Below, piece after piece: positions 36,101-48,078 of a DNA stretch of 64,000 bases. The notes beneath the pieces were generated by a model that was not told where the DNA came from, did no database searches, and saw nothing but the letters and a program-made list of their open reading frames with translations. A program made the position numbers and the translations under genes. Numbering within the stretch: position 1 is the stretch's first letter; every line of letters begins with the position of its first letter. The DNA is from Bolinopsis microptera (Eukaryota > Ctenophora > Tentaculata > Lobata > Bolinopsidae), in NCBI RefSeq assembly GCF_026151205.1, contig NC_087077.1, forward strand, positions 10,097,983 to 10,161,982, given 5' to 3'.

Positions 36101-37935
36101 TTCAGCGGCGGGGGGGGGGGGGCGACAGGCAACGTTACTCCACTGGTTTAGAGTGGTTGAGTTTGGATCGTCACCAACTATAAAATTTTGCACTTTCCTT
36201 AGTTTTTATAGATCATCATCACTTCTTTTAAACTGAACATAACGCTTCTTAGATTTTGTTTCCGGTTTAATTCTCTTCGAATTATTGAACCCTTATTCTA
36301 TTACAGATAAGGAGAAAGTTCTCAGCTCTGATGGTTAGTATGGACACCGGAGTGCAACAGTTGACTGAAGCTTTAAAATCTAAAGGAATGTACGATAACA
36401 CAATCTTCATCTTCACCGGTGACAATGGAGGTTGGTTGTTACAATTCCTCCTTTCAATTAAATTGACAAAGAGGAGCTGTTTATCATCCTTTACCTGAGA
36501 AGCCATGAAAAGTAACCAAATCATTCCTTTTTAGCAATCACATCACTTCCATATCCATCGTTTAACTTTTCCGATCATAAAGAGAAAATCAATTGGCTCT
36601 CTTACTCGTATAACAAAACGAATTATCACGTCTGCAAATCACATTTAGGGGCGGTACAAGGACCAATAAACAGCAACAGTCTGGGAGGAACCAACTGGCC
36701 TCTAAGGGGCTCTAAGTGGACTGTCTGGGAGGGAGGGGTCAAAGTGCCAGCCTTTGTTCGGGGACCTGGCATAAAGCCAGGTGTGGTAAGCACTGAGCTC
36801 TTCCACATCACTGACTGGCTGCCAACAATAGCCGGTCTGGTCGAACTGGAGACTAAGTTAAAGCTAGACGGAGTGGATCAGTCAGGTTTGATTATTCATT
36901 TAATTAACTAATTATTAATTTGAAGGTTAGAAATTGCACCTTGTTTTGAGGCAGCATGACTATTGCTTCTGGTTTAAAGAGCAGAGCTGAACTGGAAATT
37001 TGTGTCGGCATAAGAACGAAATTGTTTGCCTCAGGTTTGCTACAAGGAACCACTAACACAAGTGCCAGAGAAGATGTGATCCTAGAGCTAGATCCAGCTT
37101 ACCAACAAGCAGCGTACATTAAAAATAACTACAAATTAATTGTGGGAGATCCATCACCAAAACCCTACGATGGCATCTACCCTCCACTACAAGGTTGCTG
37201 GTAGTATTCGTATGATAGAAGTCATATGTTAATGAGGATGACATTATATTTAGTTTTTAAACTTATTTGTTATTTTCATCTTTTGAACAGAAAATTACAC
37301 TGCGATTAGATCACAGTCTCTAGATATGGTTGCAGGTTGGCGGATCAAATCCCTAACAGTTCCTTACCGCTTACCCTAATCCTAACCGTACCCCTAGTGG
37401 TATATTTGTTCAGCATTAGACATTAGGTTCACTATTACCTTAAGATACGGTATTCTCTATAGAAGCTGCCCATATAATATAATTTATGTACATTTCAGAT
37501 AAAGGTGCAACCTGGTATAAAAGCTTTGAGAACACAACGTTAAACCCTGATGGACGTGATATGTACAAAGAAGTCAGCCGTGTTTGTGACCAAAAGATAA
37601 TTAAATTTGGGGATAATCTGAAAAACAAGGACTATAACTTCAGAGACATAAAATCTATAGGTGAATTTGAGCACTCTCAGATACGGCTCTACGATCTTTC
37701 AAACGATCCATCTGAAAAACACGACCTGTTCACGGAACAGGAACGTTTTAAGTCCCTCGCAAAAGAAATGTATGATTACCTGGGACAGCAGACCTTGGAG
37801 ATGTCCGAGTTAGTATTTTTCGTGGGAGATAAGTACAGAGATGTACCGAGTGCTTTTAAACCTTACACTGTTGAGCTGGAGGACAGGGACGATAAAACTA
37901 TTAATAAGTGGAAACCATGGTTACCAAATAACTAA
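33112..37935 (+). CDS. Common exons of a type II membrane-anchored arylsulfatase (ARSB/I/J-like)
   Basis: Exons, all phase-consistent: 33112-33200, 33404-33516, 33648-33734, 34600-34678, 34837-34919, 35089-35222, 35460-35566, 35786-35902, 36307-36430, 36649-36885, 37035-37193 and 37499-37935. They encode 588 residues after the split codon. The first exon is a transmembrane helix (ILLFLCIVIVVAVTLSITIT). The catalytic domain starts EGKPHVVLVIADDMGYNDIG (metal-binding Asp pair). The formylglycine site is SICTPARAAL, with Cys at 33688-33690. VGKWHLG and FTGDNGG follow, and the ARSB-like PLRGSKWTVWEGGVKVPAF. Possible N-glycosylation sites include NIT and NTT. The enzyme would hydrolyse sulfate esters, probably of glycans, in the secretory pathway or at the cell surface after Cys is converted to formylglycine. 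A type II anchor is unusual, as arylsulfatases normally have a cleaved signal peptide. AATAAA lies at 38516. Confidence 0.93.
33682..34310. repeat. 58-bp minisatellite copying the sulfatase active-site exon end plus its 5' splice site
   Basis: The 3' end of the exon 33648-33734, from the formylglycine Cys codon to the donor ATAG|GTAAGT, is followed by ten further copies of the same roughly 58 bp. Each copy contains ATCTGTACTCCAGCTAGAGC and the donor (one changed to GTAATT; one unit has +3 bp). Only the first copy is in frame; reading past its donor gives TAT AGG TAA, an immediate stop. The copies lie in the intron before 34600. Confidence 0.95.
36056..36126. repeat. G-rich intronic tract (possible G-quadruplex)
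   Basis: Several runs of four or more G (GGGAGGGGCGCC, AGGGGGGCGC, then an unbroken 14-G run) lie within 70 bp in the sulfatase intron 35903-36306. Confidence 0.7.
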
Positions 37936-38515
37936 TGCAAGTCGCTGAATTTATCATATTTTTTATTGGAATTATATAAGTGGCTAATCAGTTGCAAATA
38001 CCATACAGATTGTCCCCGGTTGCAAAATCATAAATACTATGTTCACAACATAACTCATTATAGAGGATTCCAATAATCAGAAATGTATTATTATATCCCG
38101 GTAAATGACTTATACTTTCAATGCAATAAGCAATTGGCCAACGATTCATGTTTCAGTTGAAATTTTAAGGGGCTGAAAATTTGAATTGACATCATTAATC
38201 AATGTTACGATGACTATATTTATTTCAAAGGATGTCATTCCAAATTACCAACAATCAGGAATCGGTTATTTTGCCTCCAGTTTAAACAAAATATTTTGCA
38301 TACTTAATTTATGTCTTTACGGATAGACACGGAGATTGCAGTAAATGCACATGGATGTCATAGATTATAACTATTCTAGATTAACTTATTCATGCGTTTT
38401 TACACTATAATAGAGAATGATGATTTTATACAGTAAAACATCCCGACTTTTAATTTCCGTCGATTAATTTATAAAATTGTAATAATGCAAGCATAAAAAC
38501 ATGCAACATAACTAC

Positions 38516-38521
38516 AATAAA
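38516..38521 (+). terminator. Candidate poly(A) signal AATAAA for the sulfatase gene
   Basis: The first clear AATAAA downstream of the stop at 37933-37935, giving a 3' UTR of about 600 nt. Confidence 0.35.
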
Positions 38522-38893
38522 ATGACTCCAGTTGATGACAAGCATGTTAAATCTTAACGCAGGCAACCAGGATGATTGAGAACGACTGGTCTGGATTCTA
38601 AACACGGTAGCTTTGAAAAGATTAAAATATTTTCCAAGTGGATCGCTCGCACGTGTACAATGTGCATCCCAGAATAATCAACTTCATGTTTTATCGAGTG
38701 TTCCTCCTGGAACAGTCGTATGATCCTGAAAAGCTTGAAAAGTCATTAAACGCAAGTCTATTTCAACTTATAGCGTTATCGTTAACACCAGTTCACTCTT
38801 ATTCATCACAACCATTAATTCTCTGATCAACCAATTAGTTAAAAGATTAATCAATTATCATATTATTCATATTATTCATTTGCCGTCCATTTA

Positions 38894-39807
38894 TCATCTG
38901 ATAACGATACTGGAGGCCCTGGCAAGCTGCTTGCAGTCATTGATTTGCTGAGTTAAATGAGCGATCCTATGAGACAAATGAAGATCTCTTTTAGGTCCAG
39001 TTTGTATCTGCCTGTTCTTCTTGATCTTTCTCTTGATGTCTGATTCTGTAAATGATTTTGCGACCGGTTCTACTTCAGCAGGAGCCGCGGTTCCACCGGT
39101 TGGAGATGGAGATGGGATTGCTACCTGAAATAGTTAAAGTTTCAAAACTTGACAAAAGTCGTCTTAAGTATTTCTAGAGCAGCTTCTTCAGATATAAATT
39201 ATAAACGCATCATCGATTATGACGTATGATGCCAAGCTGTGACTATTCTATAAAAAGTGTATACAGCTGTAGATGATGAGAGAGTACTTCTATTGCATAG
39301 ATTGTGAAAACTAACCCCTGGGAAGATGGTTGAAGAGCCCTTGGCAGGACCTTCACCAGAATACCACTGTGCACACTGTTTCTTTGGTGGAATCTTGGGC
39401 TGGAACACACTCGCGGGTTTAGCTTTAGGGGCCGTTTCTGGCAGCTCTAAGTTAAGAGTTGCCATGGAGATCCCTTTAGCTGGGGATACGACACCATCTT
39501 TCTTCCTTATGTTATACATGCCTGGTGGGGGTGCACTACACGGTCTACCAGATAACACTCCTGATTTAGGCCGGTATGGGATGGTCTGGGGACGGACTCT
39601 CAGTGATTTAGAGGACGTTATCTCGTGGGAATGATTCGTGGTTCGTGGACTCCTGGGTCGTGCAGCTGCTAGCGATGTTTGGGAGCCTCCATACATCAAC
39701 TTCTTGCGGATAGAAGCAGTGTCAGACCAAGCAACAATACGGAGCCGGGGAGAGAATGAGCTGGCTCGAGGCAAGCATATTCCTGCCCCATTGGTACAAG
39801 CACTCAT
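38894..39807 (-). CDS. Two-exon gene for a basic 240-aa protein (unrecognised)
   Basis: Exon 1 is 39807-39316 (164 codons, first ATG after an in-frame stop, donor GGG|GTTAGT); exon 2 is 39124-38894 (77 codons including TGA) with acceptor ACTATTTCAG. The join is phase 0. The protein is rich in Ser, Pro, Arg and Lys. The middle holds GVLSGRPCSAPPPGMYNIRK, a Pro-Gly-Tyr pattern reminiscent of microtubule or sperm-tail repeat proteins, and QWYSGEGPAKGSSTIFPG. The C-terminal 40 residues look helical (RDLHLSHRIAHLTQQINDCK). No signal peptide or membrane segment. An axonemal or cytoskeletal role is only a guess. It is convergent with the sulfatase gene, about 0.96 kb from its stop. Confidence 0.75.
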
Positions 39808-39819
39808 CTCGTGCACGGC

Positions 39820-42500
39820 AGGGTGTTTAACAAATAATCATTATGAGCGGTTATCCGGCGGTACTGACTCGTGCAGATGGAAGCCTTTTTAAACGTCCGA
39901 CGATAACAACAGTATACTGCCGTTCGAGCAAGAGCTGTAATAATGCATCGGACACGCAGAATGTTGTAAATGTGTCTCATTCAGGAACCACGTGATCTAT
40001 TTTGAAGGATTTTAACTATTGGACACAATGGTGGTCACGTGACCTTGTCAAATAATCACTATGAGCGGCTGCACGACGTGCATGTTACATAACATATTGC
40101 CTAAAACTGCTTGCTCTGAGCTCGAGAGCTGGACCGAAAGCTTAAAAATATTATAACAAAACTACAATCATGATGCATCATGTGGCGGTAAATTATCATA
40201 AAAGGCTTTTGTGAGAGCTAGGCGATGGATTATGTGAAAATAAGAATCGGGTTACGGATCAAGTTTCTATAGAAATTGTTTTCTAAACTGCTGAAATTTC
40301 CAATTAACGCCGATGCCACGATCGTTTCCAGCTATCTGTTCAGCGCGTGGCAGTGTGCGGTGCCACAATGAGTATGCGGCCAGTGACAACTGAACATTTA
40401 AAACTTCCATTCAATTCTCATGTAATTTTAGTTACTTGGATGCTTGGAATTGTTTAAAATTGGTAATGAAGGAGCGTGTGCATGAGAAGCGTGTCGGCCA
40501 TTAGAACTCTTATTGGGAACTGGTAAACCGCAGGATAAACCTCTATCAGGGGATAACAGTTACTTGCGGGTAAGTTCCTAATTAGCTTTTCACTGATTAA
40601 GTGTATCCGAGTTTTAAATAGGCGATTTTAATTATTTGAAACAAATGACAAGCATGGTTTTAGTATTTTCACCGCACGAAGAAGAATGGAGAACTATCCA
40701 TGACTTTATAAAGTTGATCTTTAACCTACCACAAACTAGTTGTTTCTCTTAAAGTCTTAACGATTGGTGCTGGAATATTTCCAAAATTTTAAAGGATAAT
40801 TTTAACTCTCCTCAGTTGTGGAAATTACCCAATTTCCACAATTGCCTCACGAAGTCATGAGTCAGCAACAAATTTTATCAATAACATGTAACTGCGCTTA
40901 CAACTATATATGAACTGGGGACAGTGCATGCACCATATAATAGTCCTGATTTTCTAACGAGAAACGATTTATTTTGTCACATGATATGCATGCTAAGAGT
41001 AGTCGTTATGGCCCGGCTCCATTATATTGTTGCTATTGGAAGGTAAGAATAATAATGGAAATGTGTTTTGCAGTAAATACAGTGTGGTCGGGAGTTACAA
41101 TTAAATATTTATAAAGTACAAATGGGACGTCATTTTATTTATCAACAAATCCAGCTCACTGAACGGAATACGACAAAAAAAACCAAAGCATTCAAGGAAT
41201 ATTGTGCACCAGTGAAAATAGATTCGCATTTTATTCAGAAATATAAACAAATTTAATAATGGCGTTAATCAAAAGCTGCATGTTAGCGCGACTGCTGCAA
41301 TTTATAAAACAATTAAAAATGCTTGGAAAAATGAGGGAGCAACTTCCTTGACGTTCTCATATGAAATATTCGAGATCAGATTGCCAATGTTGCGTAAATC
41401 AAGCAGTATTATTCCAAACATACAGTTCAGTCTTGCACTCGATCGGACAAACATATTAAAAAAACGTAATGCATCTTAGCGGAAATTCATTAGAATAGGG
41501 ACGAGAGGTGAAATGAACGTTGTGGATAAGTAATGGAAGGTAAGGAATATTGGGTGTCTTTTATTGGGATAGTGTGTGTAGTGGGCCAGATTTACTATGC
41601 TTATGGTAATTAGTAAAGTTAAAGTACAGGTTAGTAATACTAATAAATAACGTAAATGAATAAAACTATAAAAGTGAACTCTGATTCAACCTTAAATATA
41701 AATTGTTTTATCAATTACTGAAAGTAATACAGCATTGTAACAGCTTCTCAATTTAAAAGATTGGTCTAATCTTGAGAAATAAGTTCAGTCCTGGTAAGCA
41801 TCATGACCGTCTTAGTTAAATAAGTAAAGTAAATTATACAAAGGGTTATTCAATTTATGATCAAATTTACTGAGCAATTATGATTGCTTTATGATTTAAA
41901 GTCGGCCTCGATGATAGTATAACCACCACAATCATATGGTTTTAATATGGTAATACAAATAATCATTGCGTGTCTTAAACCGCCACTGCAACGAGCAATT
42001 TGTAGTTGAATGAAAGTTACTACCGACTTGAGCAGAGTAATACGTTATATGATAATAGTTGATGTCAATGCTTCAATGACTAGCTAAATGACCTTTATAT
42101 CCCACTTGAAGTTCAAAGTTAAGGGGAATAATAACTTTATAAGAATGACCATGGTTTGGTTGAAATCAATTCGGATTGCATAGCTAGTCACTATATAACA
42201 ATGCCATAAATGATAAAGTTAAACCCTATAAAAACGTTGTCGTGATTCTAAAATATAAATAAATGTCTTCAGCATTTGGAGTGACAATTAGTAACCATAG
42301 TAACCGCTATAATAACTAATGCTATAGTAACTAACAAATGACAAGTGACAAGTGAGTTAAGAGTGACAAATGCAACACCTAATAGAGTAATTCAACCTAA
42401 TGAAAGGTGACCACATTTTACTGCACTGCCTAAAACCTTCGTGTGTGTGAGAATTGAGAAACAATGAATTGCATGTCACGTTTAAGATGGGGCAGCAACC
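39820..42500. other. Gene-free stretch upstream of the 240-aa protein gene
   Basis: Presumably contains the minus-strand gene's promoter, but no TATA or CCAAT arrangement was fixed. A segment (AAATAATCAYTATGAGCGG) occurs at about 39833 and 40050, perhaps a duplicated promoter piece. The remainder is AT-rich without supported features. Confidence 0.35.
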
Positions 42501-42530
42501 TACAGGCTGGGGGCAAGGGGCCCATAAAGG

Positions 42531-42685
42531 AAGAGGTCCTATGTTATCATACGTTGTATGACCCGCCGCGCACGAAGTGCGCGGCTCCCCCTGTATCGTC
42601 AGAACGATAAAGGGGGACATATCACATAGTGAAACGACCGTGGGGGTCGCAACGTGATACAAGTCCTATGTTAGATGGGACCAAC
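42531..42685. mobile_element. Small hairpin-rich element, possible MITE
   Basis: TCCTATGTTA occurs on both sides (about 42537 and 42664) like a target duplication. The ends are imperfect inverted repeats (TATCATACGTTGTATGACCC vs GGGTCGCAACGTGATA). Inside are two hairpins: GCCGCGCAC with GTGCGCGGC (42565-42585, loop GAA) and CCCCCTGTATCGT with ACGATAAAGGGGG (about 42587-42616). No coding capacity. Confidence 0.45.
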
Positions 42686-42699
42686 AGAACTCCCCTTCC

Positions 42700-44500
42700 A
42701 TAACCCTCCCGGACAATACCGTGCCCTCTTATATACTATGGAGTTTTGTCCACTATCTAAACAAGACGTTACACAGTACACACCCCTTCCAGATTCCAAA
42801 ATATCTTGATTAACTTAATACAGAAGTTTATTCAAGCTATAGAATGGACCAGTTACAAAGAAAAAACTTTTTCTAAAAATGCATTTTTCGCTTTCAGTGA
42901 AATTGCGACCAATTCATGCAAAATACTTCACCTAGCCTACGCGTACTGCGACACGCGCTTGTTTCACAACTTGAAGTAGAATACACGTACAACACTGCTG
43001 CGCGCAGTGTTGTGACCCCTCTTCGTCGTATTTTACACATATTTGGACATTGGCAATTTATTCAATTGATAATTTTAAAGTTTTAACATTTTTTATATTA
43101 AATTCTTTTTTAATAATAATATAGTTCTAAAACGATTAAACTTGCTTTCTGTGAAAATTTAATGTACTTTCGTAAAATAATTTTGATGTGGCAGCGATTT
43201 GAAAAAGAAATTAGTTAAAAATGATACAAAAAAATTGGACATTTTTTGATATTAAAACATGTATAACTTGGGCTGTGTTGACAGTAGAAAAATAATTCAA
43301 CCCTTGTCCGAAAGGTTTACAAAAGTTTTACGCGCCGCGCATAATTGCCGCGCAATTTCGCGTGTCAAATCCGTCTAAGAGTGAACATAATTGATGAAGG
43401 AGCACTTTGAGCTTTACACCTCGTGCGTTCACTGTTCGCGCCTTAATTGCTGTTGCCTCGCGTTATTCCATCATCCATATTTCTGCTCTTAGTTCTTTAG
43501 TTGCTTTATAATGTGTCAGCAGTAATCAGCCCTGCTGTATTATATATTGTACTTGATTGTTGATACCTAATTAATTAACTGTTTACGATGGCAGTTATGG
43601 CGGATGATGATTAATCACTCTACAATCGCCTGTCACGTGACTTCTTCAACCCGTTCTGTAGATGGCCCTAAACAACTATATTCGAACCCCGGAAACCATA
43701 ACCCTCTAATCAGATCCCAACCCTAACGGCCTAACCCTAACCAAATCCTTTACAAAAGCATATACTGAAACACTATAGAGAAATTATACGGTCATATCAC
43801 GTGATCGAGACAGTTTTTCGCCAATATCTCGTTAGGGGAGAATTTTAACCTTATGTCATGGGGGTAATAGGTAAGTGCTTAGTAACCTCTTTGCTTTTAT
43901 TCGAGCCTTTTATTAAATCGAAGTTACAGTTCACGAGGTTGATCCTTTGGGAGATATTAAATCCTGTTTTACTATTATTTATAAATTCTAACGTTTAACT
44001 TTAATAATAATAAGTAAGTTTGGACGCAGACTAGAAACGAGTTTAATCGACTAAGTTTTTGATTTTGTGTACCTTTTAATTTTTATCATACAACTTTTTA
44101 ATTTCAGCAAATTTTAGTTAAAGAGTAAATCAAAGTTAGCAATCATTGAACTCAATAGTTAAAAAGGTGACTGTAAAAATAGAACTAAGATTTCGATACT
44201 TTTAAATGAACTTCTAGTTAAAATAATAATTTTAAATTATTAGATGTTTAAATTTTCCTGATAGCTGGATCATTATAGTCATGTAGAAATTAGGTTAAAC
44301 ATTGTCATGCAGAAATTAGGTTCCATAGAAAACACAGTCACGCCTTACATTATTACAAGCTTTAAAGGGCTCGTGAGTCGTGTTAGTGTTACTAGATCAA
44401 CATGCTTAGCCAATCAGTCTTGTTATATTAAACTATTACTTTTGAGCTTGAAAGCAGACAAAACTTTGCTTATTTGTTTGTTTATTATTTTGTTTGTTAT
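42700..44500. other. Gene-free stretch with repeat fragments
   Basis: Contains a fragment of the dispersed GC-rich repeat near 42936-42980 (CTACGCGTACTGCG, GCGCTTGTTTCACAA) and a second GC-rich patch near 43330-43370. No supported gene. The ORF at 44307-44576 has no family features. Confidence 0.35.
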
Positions 44501-44539
44501 TAGAGAAAGAAGACAATATTACCTCTCGATTATTTCAGG

Positions 44540-44659
44540 AGAAGCTAAAAGCGCTGAAAGACCAAGGAGCTGTTGAATCAGCACGCTGAAGAAGTACAGA
44601 GACTGGCGAACAAGCTGATAAACTCAGACAGCAGCAAAAACTTCAAGTTAGCTTCGTGA
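44540..44659 (+). pseudogene. Exon-like segment with an internal frame change
   Basis: After a good acceptor (TTATTTCAG) the frame reads EKLKALKDQGAVESAR and stops. The next frame continues as a helical, charged stretch (LNQHAEEVQRLANKLINSDS) to a TGA at about 44658. This could be a decayed exon, or an exon starting at an internal AG. It might be the upstream part of the Smr-domain gene, but this is not shown. Confidence 0.3.
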
Positions 44660-45491
44660 CGTCATTGACATTACCGTCGTTGTGACGTCATTTTCGATGT
44701 TGATCAAATGAATTTATTTGTATTCTAGAGATTCTATTTTATCATTTGACAAGTAACAACTTTGGCTCTGTTTACTGTGCTGTAATGCAGTGAACGACCG
44801 GGATTCCCGGCGCCGGGGGAGGTGTTTATTCCCGGCCCCGGCCAATTTTGAGTTTTTGGCCGGGAATTATAGATTAAAAAGTCACATAAGAACATAAAAA
44901 CTACTGTCTTATTTGACCCACAATTCATACTTACATTTACAACTTATCTTATATTGGTAAGGGATCAATTAGCCGAAGTTAAAATGGAAAGTGCCAGTTT
45001 TACTTTAAGGTCTGAAGCACTGAGCGTGAAAAGTGATATTAAAATGGACTCTAAAAGTGCCTGTGTCTTCATACTATGGTGTTCCGCCTCACTTCTATAC
45101 TACTATAATCGAGCACAGGACCGGACTTGACAAGCCCACTAAAACAAGTTGTGTAAAAAATACCACCAGTTCACGGCCCAACCACATTGTTTATTTGTAC
45201 ACCCAGTGAATTATTCCTTATATGGCGCGGAACATTCCTGGCCTAACGTGTGTGCCGTGTTTCTCCGCACTATCAGTTGACTTCCATTCATGTAGTTGAC
45301 TGCCACTGTACTCGCATTTATGTGTTACTTGTTTTTACGTGTTTGATTTAAATTGCTCGTGATTAGACACACGTTCGGTGAAAGGGGAGGGGGTAGTTTT
45401 CACTTTTCAGACTAGGGAAGGGGCAAGGAAACGTGTGATTATTTGATTATTGATTTTTCACGTTTTAAGTTAATCTCGACACGTGTTCAGT

Positions 45492-45714
45492 AATTATGTG
45501 TTTTATAAATACCCTACTGTTTACACTTTTTAAATCCCTTTAAAGCCAACAATATAATCCACAAAACAGACTCCTGGCACTAATTTCAGGATCTAACGGC
45601 CAAATAATGTGTTTTATAAATACCCTACTATTTAAACTTTTTAAAACCACTTTAAAGCCAGCAATATAATCCACAAAACTGACTCTTGGCACTCATTTCA
45701 GTAGTTATGGTAGG
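45492..45714. repeat. Direct duplication with a 111-bp period
   Basis: ATGTGTTTTATAAATACCCT at 45496 recurs at 45607. About 110 bp following each copy match closely, ending in GGCACTMATTTCAG. Two tandem copies only. Confidence 0.8.
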
Positions 45715-46034
45715 CGATGCACCAGTTGACATAATTCTAAGAATGACTGTAACTGCGTATACTGATCTCAAACTCGAAGTAACATCCCAAGATGAACTAC
45801 TATTTTTAATCGTGCATGAGAAACTAAAGTATTATGATAGGGGGCTTTTTAAAAAGTTACTGACATGACGCTGGTCCTCACTTTTTGGAGTCTCTACTCC
45901 CTCATTTCCAGGTTAGTGCACTATTAGTGGAGAGGAGGTGTATTAACTTTATCAGTCACGTAACCTCATGACACTCCCCATCACGGGTAACTTGTAATGG
46001 TAAAGTTGTCATGGTAACAGAAATGTGTTTTCAG

Positions 46035-46107
46035 GCTGAACAGGAAGCTGTACAACAACCGGTCTGACAAGTTACAAGTGGTGGACCTACATCATCTAGA
46101 TGTACAG
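46035..46107 (+). CDS. Probable exon of an Smr-domain protein
   Basis: Between TTTTCAG and CAG|GTTCG the segment reads, with one leading base, LNRKLYNNRSDKLQVVDLHH then LDVQ. This resembles the start of Smr domains, whose signature is (V/I)-D-L-H-G-L-x-V. Here the Gly is His (DLHHLDV). Smr domains occur in MutS2 and N4BP2-type proteins as nucleic-acid nicking or binding modules. The exon ends in phase 0 and can join 48804. Neighbouring exons are uncertain, so the gene is only partly visible. Confidence 0.5.
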
Positions 46108-46400
46108 GTTCGTTTATTTACTGATTGATAGCTATTTTAATGAACTTATTTGTGTAGATTTATGACGTGTTTCTCAATTGACAATTTTATACCCTCGAGA
46201 TAATACAAAATTCTATGAAGGATACATTTTTAATGTTCAATTACATAAATGACAAACTTAAGTTGACTAAATCGCTGCCTGTATTTGGATTATTTAAAAA
46301 AATCAATTTGGTGTGACCACAGTACCATAAGTCGCACTGAGCATAAAACCTGTGAGCGAATCACCATACTTAAAGAGTGTGTGCCAGCTCATGTCCGTCT

Positions 46401-47074
46401 TCATAACCTCTTCCCTCCACGGCCCCATCTTGACTGCATCTCAAGAGAGCCGCATTGAACTTCCCTTTCATGCTCGAGGTTTCTTTTAACTCTCTGAAGG
46501 ACCTCAGCTTGTTGTTCCCGGGCGTTCATCTTCTTCCACGGTTTCTTCCATTCTCCAAAACCAATCCTTGCCCTGCTGTACGGCTGGACCATTCCTCTCA
46601 CCGCTTCACAGACTAAGTCCCTCTCAGCACAATCTAGTTCCTTGTCTGGTCTCCAAACTCTCCCTGACCTGACTTGCGGTTGAATCGCCCTTATCATGTC
46701 ATCATAAAACTGCTGGTAGGACTGATGGAGTCGACATTTCTCCAGCTTCCAAGTATCGGACAGGCTGCCGATGGGCAAGGCCACACTAGATGTTTGACTA
46801 AATAAGCAGATGTTACTCAGTGTATGGCATACACCCTGCCACTTCGTCAGAAAACTGTTGTGTGTGCTGCCTCTGCTCTAATCCACCGACCCAGGAACTT
46901 GATTGGCTTTTCCGCTACGTTTGGAATCACATCTCCCCCTAGACTCAGACTTTCTTCGACGCCTCCACTTCCACTGTTCTCTTCATACCATTCTACTACT
47001 ACCCCCCTCTTCATAACCAGGGCTCTTGACTTGGAGGATTTCAACTGGATTCTGGAAACGTGACCAGTCCACAT
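46401..47074 (-). pseudogene. Decayed non-LTR reverse transcriptase relic
   Basis: Reading leftwards: 47074-46847 gives SKSRALVMKRGVVVEW, then SLGGDVIPNVAEKPIKFLGR, the region just downstream of the catalytic block in LINE reverse transcriptases. 46784-46401 gives SDTWKLEKCRLHQSYQQFYD, then RSGRVWRPDKELDCAERDL and ARIGFGEW, matching the C-terminal Lys/Arg-rich region of the same kind of polyprotein. The catalytic motif is missing and the stretch between the two parts is deleted, with a stop between them. A different LINE family from the RTE copy at 20.4 kb. Confidence 0.7.
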
Positions 47075-47775
47075 ATCTCTTAAATATATTGAGCAGGGTT
47101 TTCATATCCTTCATCCGGGCACATGTCAAACAACTGGATGGATAACATCATTAATCATACGGCACTAATTGGTGATATAATCTGACCCCCTAATAATTGG
47201 GGTTCCCCTTTGTCGTGCTAGCCCTTAAATGGGTCATAACTTGGCCAAATTGTGTAATCAACTTGAAATTTTGGGAATCACTTGAATTATTATACCAAAT
47301 CTGTCTGTCAACTTTGGAGTTCCTAGTATAACGTGTTGTCATTTTATGGCGACAATAATTAAAACTAAAAGGAGAGAGTGACGTGCCACACCCTCTGAAA
47401 TCAATGAAATTTGGCGAAACTTTCAGAAATACTAAGTTTGACCCACATGTGAAGGTCGCTAAACTAAATGTAATATTTCAGGTATAAATTCTACTAGTAC
47501 GATTCGATGCAGTGGAAGAGGTTGAAGTTGACGTTTAAGCAGTCACCCTGCCGAACAAGAAATCAGTCAGGCAAAGAGGCTAGGTTGACTAAAAACTCAA
47601 TCACTGTATCCGTGAAACTTGCTGGAAGCTATGTGAGTTATTTTACCTCCTTATTTCAAATGACCTCCAAACCAATTACATTGAAGAGGTGAAGAAACCA
47701 TTAATATTTACTGAATTAAATGCGACTATAAAACCGAAATAGTAATACACTACTGACTACAAAGAAACATCTTAC

Positions 47776-47866
47776 ATGGGGCCAGGCTCATATAAGTGTT
47801 CATATGTTAGTGTTCATAGCCGTTGAAAATATGGCGGAATGACAGGCTGAATGTGGCCCAGTAGAA
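47776..47866. repeat. Diverged copy of the palindromic block seen at 51005-51066
   Basis: GGCGGAATGACAGGCTGA at 47833 recurs exactly at 51042. The preceding GGGGCCAGGCTCATATAAGT resembles CCCAGGCTATTATGTTCAT there, so a B-A' unit like that at 51 kb exists separately here. Confidence 0.6.
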
Positions 47867-48008
47867 GAAAAAAACATTGTAATTCTTTCCGACCATAATA
47901 GAAATACAATTAAACTAGAATGAAACAAAGAGTATTAAATTTTTAAATTAGTCGAGTCAACCAAATTTCACAGAAAAGCTGGACATTTATACGACAATTT
48001 AAACGCAA

Positions 48009-48078
48009 TGTGTATGCGCCGTGATCAATGGTCACGGCGCATAACCATTGCGCCGTGACCGTTGATCACGGCGCATAA
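48009..48078. repeat. Double palindrome built on TGCGCCGTGATCA
   Basis: TATGCGCCGTGATCAATGGT, CACGGCGCATAAC, then TGCGCCGTGACCGTTGATCA and CGGCGCATAAC. Each half is itself an inverted repeat and the two halves are inverse copies, so the segment can fold as one long stem or as two hairpins. Confidence 0.85.

Noticed and set aside
36956..37034. Upstream extension of the sulfatase exon at 37035 (MTIASGLKSRAELEIC...)
   Set aside because: Open in frame, but acceptors before it give stops or wrong phase; CCTCAG at 37034 restores the family reading after GVDQS.
44734..44928. 64-codon minus-strand ORF across a CCGGG-rich segment
   Set aside because: Opened by a GC-rich repeat-like patch; no family features.
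46824..47063. 79-codon plus-strand ORF
   Set aside because: Shadow of the decayed reverse transcriptase on the minus strand.
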